Of a DNA stretch of 64,000 nt, positions 1-9,919 are shown one piece after another. The notes under the pieces are model-generated. The model saw only the letters and a program-made list of their open reading frames with translations, was not told where the DNA came from and searched no databases. Numbering within the stretch: the stretch's first letter is position 1; each line of letters begins with the position of its first letter. Both the position numbers and the translations under genes were made by a program. The DNA comes from Paragorgia papillata (lineage: Eukaryota > Cnidaria > Anthozoa > Scleralcyonacea > Coralliidae), in contig JAWNZC010000314.1 in NCBI GenBank assembly GCA_035771165.1, forward strand, positions 2,033,501 to 2,097,500, given 5' to 3'.

Positions 1-620
1 ACTATACGGGCACCAGGGGGGTGGCGTCCTAATGTTACATATACGGGCACCAGGGGGTGGTAACCTAATGTTACATATACGGGCACCAGGGTGGTGGTAA
101 CCTAATGTTACATATATGGGCACCAGGGGGGTGGCGTCCTAATGTTACATATACGGCATCCAGCGGTGGTGGTAACCTAATGTTACATATATGGGCACCA
201 GGGGGGTGGCGTCCTAATGTTACATATACGGGCACCAGGGAGGTGGTGTCCTATTGTTACATATACGGGCACCAGGGGGTGGTAACCTAATGTTACATAT
301 ACGGGCACCAGGGTGGTGGTAACCTAATGTTACATATATGGGCACCAGGGGGGTGGCGTCCTAATGTTACATCTACGGGCACCAGGGGGTGGTAACCTAA
401 TGTTACATATACGGGCACCAGGGAAGTGGTAACCTAATGTTACATATACGGGCACCAGGGGGGTGGATTCCTAATGTTACATATACGGGCACGATGGAGG
501 CGGCGTCCTAATGTTACATATACGGGCACCAGGGGGGTGGCATCCTAATGTTACATATACGGGCACCAGGGGGGTGGCGTCCTAATGTTACATATACGGG
601 CACCAGGGGGGTGGCATCCT
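1..620 (+). repeat. 36-37 bp minisatellite, left array
   Basis: About 17 head-to-tail units, each starting near GTTACATATACGGGCACCAG followed by a G run. Two unit types alternate irregularly, ending GGTAACCTAAT or GGCGTCCTAAT. The array is cut by the window start and decays at 620-655 into short GTTACATTGT repeats. The long reading frame at 105-290 is only the translated repeat. Confidence 0.95.
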
Positions 621-1451
621 AACACGTTATGTTACATTGTGTTACATTGTGTTACATTATATATGTAGTATTGTGTTTTATCTTATCGGTATCGCATAAG
701 TAACTCTTATTTATATATTAAATTATCTAATTTATATATCTATATACAACAGAGAAAGGTGACATTGAGCTTTGTCTATAATTTTCTTTACTAGATTTAA
801 CAAAACAAACAGATTTATAATGTTGATATGATAAATCAAAAGTTTAAAGTCAAAAGTCAAGCCATACGTAAAGCCTAAAGGATTTAACATCGGTTATAAT
901 GCTTAACTTTGCCTACAATGGGATGACGGCACGTAGTTAACAAGGGCGGCAGGGGGCATCCTCCCTCTAAGAATACACAGTACACAATAAGTTTAATTTA
1001 ATTTATTAAAATTATTCCTGAGAAGTCCCCCAGCTTGGCAGCTTCCCGGTTCCGCCGTGGGTGCTTCAATCTCTCGTGGCTGTTAATCTTTATACCTTAG
1101 ATGTCAAATCTTTTATCTTATCCGTGACCATGTGTCTATTACACGCATAAAAGATTAAAACCTTCTACAAAAACCTTAACGTGCAAACATTAGTACTGAA
1201 ATAACAGATTGTGTTGAAGAATGTCAGTAACAATTATATACAATAAAACTATGTCTAAGTAGGCAACTTGCACAAGCCATCGCCCATCGGCACTGTGTCC
1301 AGTCACATAGCTAAGTGATACAGTATAAACTATGCATATACATATAATAAAATCTTAATTAAAGGTCACTGATTATATTGTGATGCGAATCACTTATGAT
1401 ACATTTAATAATATTGATAAATTGTCAAACAATTACCGTGTCTAATTACAG
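621..1451. other. AT-rich stretch without a gene
   Basis: No convincing reading frame, RNA gene or inverted repeat is visible here beyond the minisatellite tail. It probably belongs to the 3' flank of the transposase-like gene inside the unit. Confidence 0.5.
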
Positions 1452-1690
1452 GGTGTTTAGATGGAGGCGAGTCAGCCCGGGTACCGGGCTAGCCCGCTAG
1501 TTTGCCGAGATCGTGCTTGTGCTATTATTTCTTGTTACTTTTCATCTTGTGCTTATATGATAGCCGAGCCAGTCCGCCTAGCTGAGATCTCGCTTTGTGA
1601 GACCGAGATCTCAGTTACCCGGGCTGGTTTTCTCCCATATAAACACGATCGACTGGGTTGGCTCGCCTACCCGGGCTGGCATTAAAAGCT
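1452..1690. repeat. Foldback MITE, GGTGTTTA...TAAACAC family
   Basis: The left end has GGTGTTTAGATGGAGG and the right end CTCCCATATAAACAC, with internal palindromes around CCCGGGTACCGGGC and GAGATCTC. Related elements occur near 22830-25100, 34875-35110, 48250-48435 and possibly 50265-50530. They share a G/C-rich centre with GGCTAGCC-like words and AT-rich ends. The open frame at 1461-1685 lies across the palindrome and is not considered a gene. Confidence 0.55.
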
Positions 1691-1845
1691 TCGTACACGC
1701 GACAAAATTTGTTTTTGTCAGCTTTTTTTCGACATATTAACAATTCACAAGTTCTGCTTGTTCATGTACATTTCATGTTTAAAACAATGAGTGTTACGCA
1801 ACGCTCACGCACGTTGTATATTTGCGTTGAATCATAGTTATTCTA

Positions 1846-2125
1846 AACATGGTTTGGAAACCCGGCAAACTTCAAAGCGGTCAACAATCAAGCTACGATT
1901 CATGTTGAAAGGTACACGAAGGTGCACAAATCCTTTGTTTTAGGTTTATTAATATTTAAACAGTACGGTTGAGCGATTCAACCCAAACGTTGCTATTGGA
2001 TGATTGCTTCATTATACAGAAAACACAATAAGTTCAGTAACCGTGAAAGTGCACACATTTCCATACACCTGAACAAAAACATAAAACAATGACTTTTGTT
2101 GAGCTTCCAAACCATGTTTCTATTA
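1846..2125. repeat. MITE with ACATGGTTTGGAA termini
   Basis: Inverted ends ACATGGTTTGGAA and TTCCAAACCATGT enclose about 280 bp. A close copy lies at 61317-61597 inside intron 4 of gene C, and a 5'-truncated copy at about 11500-11680 inside intron 4 of gene A. Its occurrence in three contexts shows dispersal, and its place inside the 1-7590 unit shows nesting. Confidence 0.75.
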
Positions 2126-2167
2126 ACTATGGTTGAATTGAAGAACAAAACATTTTTTTACTTTGAT

Positions 2168-2482
2168 CTAATAATCACCACGTGCATCCAATATTTCTTT
2201 GTCTTCAAAGGTTAAGTCACAATAAGGTTTGGAAAAATTGTCTATTATCCTCCTCAAGGTTTCCAAAATTGCCTTTCCAATCTTCTTGTATTCTTTTCCA
2301 TGATCCGTACCCCTGATCTTCCTGCGTTGTTTTACAGCGTGTACCATTTCGTGCAACAAGGTCTTAAAAACATCCAATTCACTGTCGTGTTTGTCTCTGA
2401 ATATCACAATAAATAGAAGACCATCTTCGGACGAAGTCGCACCTAACAGGGTGGAACATTTTTTCTCCGTGACTGCCTTATA
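2168..2482 (-). pseudogene. SprT-like metalloprotease domain after an in-frame stop
   Basis: The translation carries LLHEMVHA, a zinc-metalloprotease HExxH motif, followed by HGKEYKKIG, which matches the third-ligand region of SprT-like domains. It has no good start of its own. The frame is the same as that of the upstream Ulp1/PHD reading frame, and only one TAA codon (2483-2485) separates the two. So this is probably the C-terminal domain of the same protein, cut off by a nonsense mutation; an intron or stop readthrough is possible. SprT-like domains are known on some eukaryotic transposon proteins; the role here is inferred. Confidence 0.65.
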
Positions 2483-4725
2483 TTAATCGTCAGAAAGAAA
2501 ACCACAGCAATCTTGGCCAGCAGGTAATTCGTTGTCCAAAACAATCTCATTAATCTGATCGTACAGAAGTACCAAGGATTCTCCATCAGAATGTTTCGAC
2601 GAAGCTCTTTGGAGATCTTTAAAAACTTTCGCCTTTTTTTCAAATTCTGCTTTCCTCCGTGCTTCTCTCTTACGTGCTTCTTCTCTGCGCCGGCAATTAA
2701 TGCATATCCATTTTGGGTCGGTAAACTCTCCATATTCACAGCCACCGTGAAACCATTTCTTGCAGCTAACCATTAGCTGCCCATCGTCTGGCATGTTGCA
2801 GTGGCAATGTACCCAACAAACCCACTGAAAAAGGTACTTCTGAAAAGGTGGAATCTTTGGCTTTGATACCAAGCTGACGAAGGAAGAAACGTTCTGATTA
2901 GATAGACAATCCGTCAAAACAGGAGCAAGGAGATATTGTTTGAGTTTCAACGTTGTTGGATCAATCCCAAAACAGAGAGCAAACGCATTTGCGATAGAAA
3001 ATAGCCGAAAACCGTTTCCACCTTTCTGCTGCTGAACGTTTGCCACGTATATATCGACAAATCCGACAGGCTTGGTGTACTGACAGGCGCATTCTTCTAC
3101 ATTTATTGGATAGCTTATGACATACTTCGTTTTGCTGAGGTTTACATAACTATCGTAAATGCAAACTTCATCAGGGCGTGACTTGATATTGGACAATGTA
3201 ATCCAATGGTTACCCCGAACATTCACGATCTGGACGAATCTTTCAAAATTTTCTTCATTGGTAAAGCCATATTTTGAAGCTGGAATTACATCTTTTAGCC
3301 CAGCAAGATTTCTGGTCCGGGTGCCTTTTCTGAGAACTTTAAATACCGCAAAAATTATGCGATCATTTAGCCAGTGTCCATTTTGTAAGATTTTCTTATC
3401 GCTCATCCGCAAACCGAGCTCAGAAATCCAGTAAGGACTAGGCGGAACACTAGAAAATGGACGTTTGGAACCAGTGTCTGTCATGCTTTCATTTGCAGTA
3501 CTGGGATCTTGCGGAGTAGAATGGACTGTTTCAGACCAGTCTGAAACAGTCCATTCTACTCCGCAAGATCCCAGTACTGTGTTTGATGGAATACTTTGAA
3601 ATTGACCATTTGAAGGAAAATCATTAGAGGAAAGTGGAGCACTAGAAAATGGACGTTCGGAACCATTGTCTGTCATGCTTTCACTTGTAGAACTGGGGTC
3701 TTGCGGAGTAGAATGGACTGTTTCGGACTGGCAAGCTGTGTCTGACGGACGACCTTGAAATTGACCATTTGATGATGACAAATCAGGAAGATTGTTTGTG
3801 TTAGGTGAATAGGTGCTACGATAAGGGCTACGATCATCGTCGGACGGACAGACAACATGCGAAGGACGGCTAGGAAACGAACCAAAGGTCGGACTATATG
3901 GATCACAATCGGAAAGCGTCAAGCTTTGGGGGGTAACTGGCCAATCGACATAGTCACTAGCGTTTGGACTTGCGGGATCCATGCAAGGTTCTGTGCCAGC
4001 TGACAGAGTCGTGTGAACACCAGTTGATTCCGTTCTTATACCACTTTCTTGTGTCTCATCAGATTCAAATGGAATGAGTTCAGATTCACATGGAGTTTTG
4101 CGGCTCATGGATTTCTTTGTTTTTGCAATCATTACACGACCATACATATCTCGCGAGAGAGAGCAGGATGTGGAAGACTGGATATCGTGTAAGTTGTGTT
4201 GGTTTATTCTCTCGTTACGGACATCGATATTTGACCGAAATAAGAAGATGTGGTTAACTGGCTTCATCGAATTGAGAAAGCGGCTGTCTCTATTGTAAAT
4301 GTTGTTTAGCTGTTCTTGTCCCTGAGTATTTAATATTCCGTTGAGTTGACGGACATGCGTTACTCTGCGTAGCACTTTCTCTTCGTTCTTCACGTTTTTC
4401 TCGTGCAACCTATCGAACAGGCAAAGGTGATAGTTGCTTCCTGTTACCGGATGACCCATTGTAACATAAGGACTTGAGACCTTTTTTGAATTGTCAAGCC
4501 AATCCAGTGAGATGTCTAGATCACCGTTCATACCTTTGATCACATTCTCTGCTGTGGGCTCAATTACATTACCATTGTGCGGATGGAACATGTTTTCTTT
4601 GCGTTTGTTTCCATGGGCGGCTACCAAGTTAGCAACGTCCACGATGGTGATATTTGGTTGATGTTTCATGGACATTAGGAGGTCGACATAATCACGAGGG
4701 CTTTCCGAGCGCAGCATGAATTTCA
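2483..4725 (-). pseudogene. KDZ-like transposase C-terminus with Ulp1-like and PHD-like domains
   Basis: This frame of about 746 codons begins mid-protein: position 4726 is a TTG, and the upstream part continues in another frame. The first 200 residues resemble the C-terminal core of KDZ/Zisupton-type DDE proteins (SPRDYVDLLMSMKH, then a Q-G-Q-E-Q segment). A low-complexity Ser/Thr/Pro region with imperfect internal repeats follows (about 3470-4030). Next is a Ulp1/C48-like domain with the histidine (GNHWITL) and aspartate (IYDSY) positions recognisable. The expected Q...DCG cysteine site reads GGNGFRLFSIANAF, so the catalytic cysteine is Phe. A Cys/His-rich PHD-like finger (WVHCHCNMPD ... 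WFHGGCEYG ... WICINC) and a charged helix close it. It ends in TAA just before the SprT-like domain. Confidence 0.65.
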
Positions 4726-4738
4726 AGGCATATAAATA

Positions 4739-4920
4739 CTACTCCATGAGGGCATGTTCCAGATGCCCATCCACCTGAGCAACCCCAGAGCTTACCGAAC
4801 GCCTTCTTAAACTTCTCGTCGTTGTTACTTACTGCCTTCTTGACGTTCATGATTATGTCCAGTTTGCTCCCGGTTCCATTCAGCCCAAGTTGTTTTGCAA
4901 ACGACCGGATTTCTTTCAGG
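4739..4920 (-). pseudogene. SAP-like segment and start of the transposase core
   Basis: Minus-strand translation from 4920 reads LKEIRSFAKQLGLNGTGSKL, the pattern of a SAP DNA-binding helix-extended loop-helix. It continues to KLWGCSGGWASGTCPHGVV, a motif next to the core of KDZ-like proteins. The frame then differs from the long frame starting at 4725: near 4728-4735 about four extra bases appear to have been inserted. It joins the flanking remnants in one collinear but broken gene. Confidence 0.6.
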
Positions 4921-5469
4921 GATGATGATGCAACATTTCAAGCAAACGTTCTTCTATAATTTCTCTACAATCCTGCTCTAGTTTACCGTCTTCTTGTCTG
5001 ACTTTCTTGTGTTCAGTGTTCAGCAGTAGACTGCCCGCCCTCGTCTTGCTACCTATGAAAGGTGCCCAATTTAATAAGTCTGGTTGGATGGTAAACTCGC
5101 GCAGTTCTTTCGTAGAAAAACCTCGTGCCACCATTGTCAATTCGACATTCGACCAGAATTGTTCGCAGTCAACAACATCATATTCTGGCCTGTCACGTTC
5201 ATACTCCTCTGGAAGGAGAAGTGTTTCCGCGGAGCATTGGAAAGCCACCTTGCGTTACGTGTTATCAGGACTGGTTTGTTGAGGGAGAGATGGCAAAATG
5301 TGCACTCTAATTCAACAGGCTCCAACCGATTTGGAGAAGGTTTGGACTTGTCTCTGTCGGCCAGGAGGGGAACACGTTTGTGATTTTGTAGATATTTGCA
5401 CATTTTGGCAACGACTTGTTCTTCGGCAGGCGGGTAAAGACGATTTTCTGTCTGCTCATCCATTGACAT
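4916..5469 (-). pseudogene. Middle part of the KDZ-like protein, two overlapping frames
   Basis: Two frames carry consecutive protein parts. The first, from 5463, runs RLYPPAEEQVVAKMCKYL and then CTFCHLSLNKPVLITRNAR, a CxxC-containing segment. The second, from about 5240 to 4916, contains QFWSNVELTMVARGF and NWAPFIGSKTRAG. Both fit segments that follow the SWIM motif in this transposase-like family. The switch near 5140-5250 means at least one frameshift. Confidence 0.55.
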
Positions 5470-5798
5470 TGGTGCTTATGGAGGTGGGACGTTGCTGGTA
5501 ACCACATTTTCATCTTCTGCGATGTCGGCCATGTCACGAAAGTTGTCAAGCTTAGCTTGTCTACAGTGCGCAAGTACCATAAACAAATGGCTTTATGGAC
5601 ACATCCCTGCTTACGGCGACAACATGCGCAATCGAGTTCACCACGACTCATGTTGCATGTGACGATCACCCTGCTCAATTTCGAATAATAATGGACGTAG
5701 CCATCGTAAACAGAAAAATGAATAAATCGTTCGCCATCAGGAAAACTTACAATAAGTTTTGCATGTTTGTTAACGCTGACTGTGAAAGAGATAAACAC
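5307..5798 (-). pseudogene. SWIM-type zinc finger segment, N-terminal part of the KDZ-like protein
   Basis: The translated motif DCACCRRKQGCVHKAICLWY fits the SWIM pattern CxC-x(n)-CxH. Upstream residues (LIVSFPDGERFIHFSVYDGY) look like the beta-rich lead-in. After about residue 85 the frame departs from the homologous path and the gene continues in the 5469 frame. No clear start codon or further N-terminal domain is visible up to 6900, so the 5' end is either missing or in unrecognised exons. Confidence 0.6.
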
Positions 5799-5946
5799 TG
5801 TTGTACACGTTCGTTTTTTAAGAGCTTAAAGGTACCCTGGTCAGAAATATCCAAAAGACATGTCTCAGGAAGTTGAACATTGTCTACTTACTACGCCAAT
5901 GAACTTACAAAGTGGTTCGTTTTTGAAGCCGTTCAATAAACTCGCA

Positions 5947-6015
5947 GTTCGTGTTTTATCAGATATAAAAACACTTGGCTTCGCCTCGTGTCTTTATCAT
6001 CTGATAAAACACTCC
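5947..6015. repeat. Short hairpin with GTTTTATCAGATAT arms
   Basis: GTGTTTTATCAGATATAAA is repeated as an inverted, slightly diverged copy ending in ATCTGATAAAACAC, with a loop containing CTTCGCCTCG. The arm is related to sequence near 16130 and may mark the terminus of a dispersed element. Confidence 0.6.
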
Positions 6016-6020
6016 TGCTC

Positions 6021-6584
6021 CATTATTAAAGTAGGTTATAGCACGCAACCATATAAACCAATATAAAATAAGGTTATGTACTATTTCAGTTTCTTTTTCA
6101 GATTATTGAATGTCAAAGAGTGCATAAAAAAAGTAAAAAAAGTAAAAGTAAACTTAAATCGGCAGAAAATATAAACAATATAATTTTTTTTAAAGATTAA
6201 ACTTCAAATAAAAAACACATGAAACTATTAAACGATCAAAGAACTTGGTAATTTATATAATGTTAATATAAATTGCGTATAAAACATAAAACAAGAACTA
6301 TTGTATCACTTTTTACCTTGGCTGTCTGTGTAAAAACCACATGCAGTAGATCCATGCAGTAGCGGTGGAACGCGAAGCGGTGGGGTGAGGAAGGAATTGG
6401 TGTTCTATAAGCCCACTAACAACTTCTTCTAGCTTTATTCCCTGATGGCTATTATACTGTCCAAATGACCATGTACATGTGGGGCAAAAAAGGTGTAAAA
6501 TCGGCCATTTTCGCCATGCATTGCAGTCAGCGGTATTGCCCAAGAACGATTGTTTAAAACAATGGTGGCTCAACCTGTCTTTGG
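6021..6584. other. AT-rich stretch without a gene
   Basis: An A/T-rich run at 6120-6300 and a short minus-strand open frame (6313-6573) without recognisable motifs. Nothing supports a gene. Confidence 0.45.
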
Positions 6585-6727
6585 GGGCTTTCCATTTACA
6601 CAGTTAGACTGGTCGGTCCGGTTAAATGGAACACGATTCGTTTGAGACTTAGGACGGTCGGACTGGATTTTGGTCCATTATGGCCACACTGACTGGTCTA
6701 ACCTTGTCAATTGGAAAGCGCCCTTTG
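6585..6727. repeat. Small foldback element, GGCTTTCCATTTACAC ends
   Basis: GGGGGCTTTCCATTTACACAG on the left pairs with AATTGGAAAGCGCCC on the right, and inside GACTGGTCGGTCCGG pairs with a diverged inverted copy. This is a typical short MITE hairpin, just inside the right minisatellite array. Confidence 0.6.
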
Positions 6728-6894
6728 TCTCAAGAAAATCGGTTAGAAAAAAGAAAGAATTTACCAGCGAGTACAGAAAGCGGTTAAAAGACATAGAGAA
6801 TACTGGAAAATTTATTGGATTTAAATTTTTCGGGTGCAGGGCCTAAAGGGTGGTAACATTCCCATATACAAAACTTGTTCCTGTATATAAAACC

Positions 6895-7590
6895 GCATAT
6901 GTAATATTCCCCCAACCCCTGGTGCCCGTATATGTAACATTAGGTTACCACCCCCCTGGTGCCCGTATATGTAACATTAGGACGCCACCCTCCTGGTGTC
7001 CGTATATGTAACATTAGGTTACCACCCCCCTGGTGCCCGTATATGTAACATTAGGTTACCACCCCCTGGTGCACGTATATGTAACATTAGGTTATCACCC
7101 CCCTGGTGCCCGTATATGTAACATTAGGTTACCACCCCCTGGTGCCCGTATATGTAACATTAGGACACCACCCCCCTGGTGCCCGTATATGTAACATTAG
7201 GTTACCACAACCTGGTGCCCGTATATGTAACATTAGGACACCACCCCCCTGGTGCCCGTATATGTAACATTAGGTTACCACCCCCCTGGTGCCCGTATAT
7301 GTAACATTAGTTTACCACCCCCTGGTGCACGTATATGTAACATTAGGTTACCACACCCTGGTGCACGTATATGTAACATTAGGATACCACCCCCTGGTGC
7401 CTGTATATGTAACATTAGGTTACCACCCCCCTGGTGCCCGTATATGTAACATTAGGACGCCACCCCCCTGTTGCCCGTATATGTAACATTAGGACGCCAC
7501 CCCCCTGGTGCCGGTATATGTAACATTTACGCTGCCACCCTTAACTGCCCGTATATGTAACGTGCCCGTATATGTAACGTCACGTTACCA
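6895..7590 (-). repeat. 36-37 bp minisatellite, right array in inverted orientation
   Basis: About 19 units that are the reverse complement of the left array: CTGGTGCCCGTATATGTAAC followed by ATTAGGTTACCACC or ATTAGGACGCCACC. The last units near 7530-7590 degrade to short CGTGCCCGTATATGTAAC repeats. Reading frames at 7252-7486 are translated repeat only. Confidence 0.95.
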
Positions 7591-8397
7591 CCTCATATGT
7601 ATGGTAAACCAAAACTCGATCTGATTTCCAGTGTTCAGTTGCAGTCACTCCGTGGTCAAATCATTTTAACGGTAGGATTCTTGTTGTTTTCAAGTTTTCG
7701 CATAACCTAAACAATATACAGCTTCACGTTTTTGTGTATTCCCTTTGCTCGTCCAAACCATAAATCAGCTTAACTTTAAGCTAACTTTTAAAACACTACC
7801 TTTGTAAGCTTATGTAGACGTGATGTTTTTCATTGGCATTGCATGCACTTTATAAGCTTATTATCATAAAATACTCATGGGCTTTGGCGATTTTTTTGAT
7901 TGTTTTTCCAAATTTTCGACTGAAACGTTGTGTGTTTAATACTTACGTTGTCTGTTACAATAGAATCCGATTCTACTGAATTGTTATTTATCTCGGACTC
8001 TATATAAATGTAATTTTTGAGCTGTTGACTTTTATTAAAGCTGGCTAAGAATAATCCCTTTTGAAACCTCCTAAAAACAATATAATTTTTACAACCAGAA
8101 TTTAATAATGAAATCTAAAATTTGCTTTGAAATGTTCAACTTTCATTAAATGATTTAAATCAGTTTTGTCATCCTATCCATAAATTCTATAATTATCCCA
8201 AGGATTTAATATCATTTGTTTTTATATCTGTTTGTTTTTATATTGGATGTATATCAGGAGTGCTTATTTTAATCGGGGGATGGGTGGGTGGGTAGGGGGT
8301 GTTTCAAAAAAGCATGTAAAAGCAGGTGAGGGGTTGTTGCGTTCACGTATTTCTAGTTTATGGTCATAATACGTTGTTTATTTCAACATTTCTATGC
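7591..8397. other. Stretch without a gene between the repeat array and the duplicated block
   Basis: AT-rich sequence with no supported gene. A G-rich run at 8273-8300 (GGGTGGGTGGGTAGGGGG) could form a G-quadruplex. The flank at 8285-8360 (GAGGGGTTGTTGCGTT and neighbours) recurs directly at 11425-11500. Confidence 0.5.
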
Positions 8398-9265
8398 TTT
8401 TTAATAAATACGGCGAAAGTGCTTTTGATTTCCGTGGATATACTCTGATCCTGTTCGGTTATTAACCAATCAGAGCTTGCGTAGCATAAATGTTATTTTA
8501 TAATAGTGGGTCTCAGTCTTGGACTAATGGGTCTCGGATAAGCCATGGCAAACTTTAAGAGTTTGTAGCTCAAAGACGATATATGCAGCAGATTTGCTTT
8601 ATTTGCTTTTTCAGTGAATGCTCCTGTAATGCTGATCTGTTCAAAACCACTAAAAGGTTTTTCGCTTTGTAGACCTGACTTTGAGTACATGAAACATTGT
8701 CACGACAACTCAACTTCTGTCACTTCGATCAGTACAATTGCAAAGGAAAATACGACTTAAGACTGAAAAATATGTTGATGACATTTTTTCTTTATTTCTT
8801 TGACATTACATTGACTACACGATTAATGTTATGACAATTATTTTACTATATGTTGTTTTCGTGGGATTACTTATGAATAAGTGAGTTTTTGTAGCAATAT
8901 AGTGATATTAAAAATGCCAAAATATAAAAAAAGAATTTTGAGGAACATGAACTTTTTATCATGCGCATGCAGATATTCAGTTTAATTTTTTTTTACTTTA
9001 CTGATCAAAATCGTGTTTTTTTAACATTAACTATATACTTTTTACATTAACTACATAGTTTAATTTACATCAAAACGTGATAACTGAATAAAAAATGTCT
9101 AACTTATCCAAAATTTGCCGACAGTATTTGTAGATAGTTAGCAACTCACCGAAAATTTCAGAAAAAAAATATTAAAACATTGCTAAGTTGTAGCTTTTCA
9201 AAAACACTATTTTGGTAAAAACCTTAGAAATACTACCTGAGAATTTTCATGCGATGGTATGTTTA

Positions 9266-9303
9266 GGTGTCTGGGGAGGGGGGGGGGGGGGGGGGAGGGG
9301 GGT
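9266..9303 (+). repeat. Poly-G tract
   Basis: A nearly pure G run, shorter in the duplicate at 59820-59840. Similar G runs occur at 11418-11439 and 17348-17363 and a C run at 22062-22087. Lengths in such tracts are unreliable in assemblies; G-quadruplex formation is possible. Confidence 0.9.
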
Positions 9304-9758
9304 GAATAGGGGAACAAAAATCCGACAATCCACTACTGCATTTTTTTGGTCAAAGACTAGGTCAAATCCGACGCACGATTTACGCAAATTTTATTTCATG
9401 ACGCTGACAATTACTTGAATTTGTCCCCACATCGCTTTACTATTTGTCTCGAAAAAATATTATTTTTTACGTTATTGTTTTTGCACTGACAGTCACTGCC
9501 GGAAATGATTCATTTGTTCAAACTTGAGAATTCTTTTTTCTTCATATTTTGTTTTTTCTCCGCTATTCCTACCTTAATGCCTTGACTAAATCTCTAGATC
9601 TATACCTGTGTTTATTTAAACGTTTATTTTTGTTTTTTAATATGATGTATTAAATGGCTTTAATGCCTTAACAAAAGCTACATGTTTTTTTTATGTTTTT
9701 TGTTATTTTTCTCCATGATGGTTTTAGTGTTTCAACGTTTTTGGCAAGCGTTTGGACA

Positions 9759-9919
9759 TTATGCGGTGTCCGAAACGACGTTACCATACTCAGAACAACA
9801 TTCTGCCTTGTTGAAATAATTAATTCCGCAACACTCCCATTGACTTTGCTTGGTGTGCAGTTGTCCTTCACAGCATACTTTTTTGTCAGGATTGTAGTTT
9901 TCCCCACTGCATGGAATAA
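9759..9919 (-). CDS. Gene A exon 5: galaxin-like di-cysteine module
   Basis: After acceptor TTTTCTTAG the frame gives VIPCSGENYNP, then VCCEGQL, WECCGINYFN and ECCSEYG, spaced as in galaxin repeats (paired cysteines with Gly/Tyr/Asn between). It ends in TAA at 9759-9761. The gene C counterpart has two extra residues before the last CC pair and reads on for ECPN. A plus-strand frame over the same bases is the antisense shadow. Confidence 0.8.

Larger units (their letters stand above)
1..7590. mobile_element. Transposon-like unit bracketed by inverted minisatellite arrays
   Basis: The same 36-37 bp minisatellite occurs at 1-620 and, reverse-complemented, at 6895-7590. Between them lies one minus-strand multi-domain ORF remnant of transposase type and several small foldback elements. 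This is the layout of Foldback/Galileo-like elements, whose long terminal inverted repeats are built from tandem repeats. The left end is outside the window, so no target-site duplication can be checked. That the arrays are the element's termini is inference; they could also be an inverted duplication of an older satellite flanking an unrelated insertion. Confidence 0.5.

Noticed and set aside
105..290. Open frame with repeated HIWAPGG-type units, and similar frames at 7252-7486
   Set aside because: They are translations of the minisatellite unit; the repeat length is mostly a multiple of three, which keeps the frame open without selection.
1..620. CRISPR-like array
   Set aside because: Units are head-to-tail without unique spacers and the window is eukaryotic.
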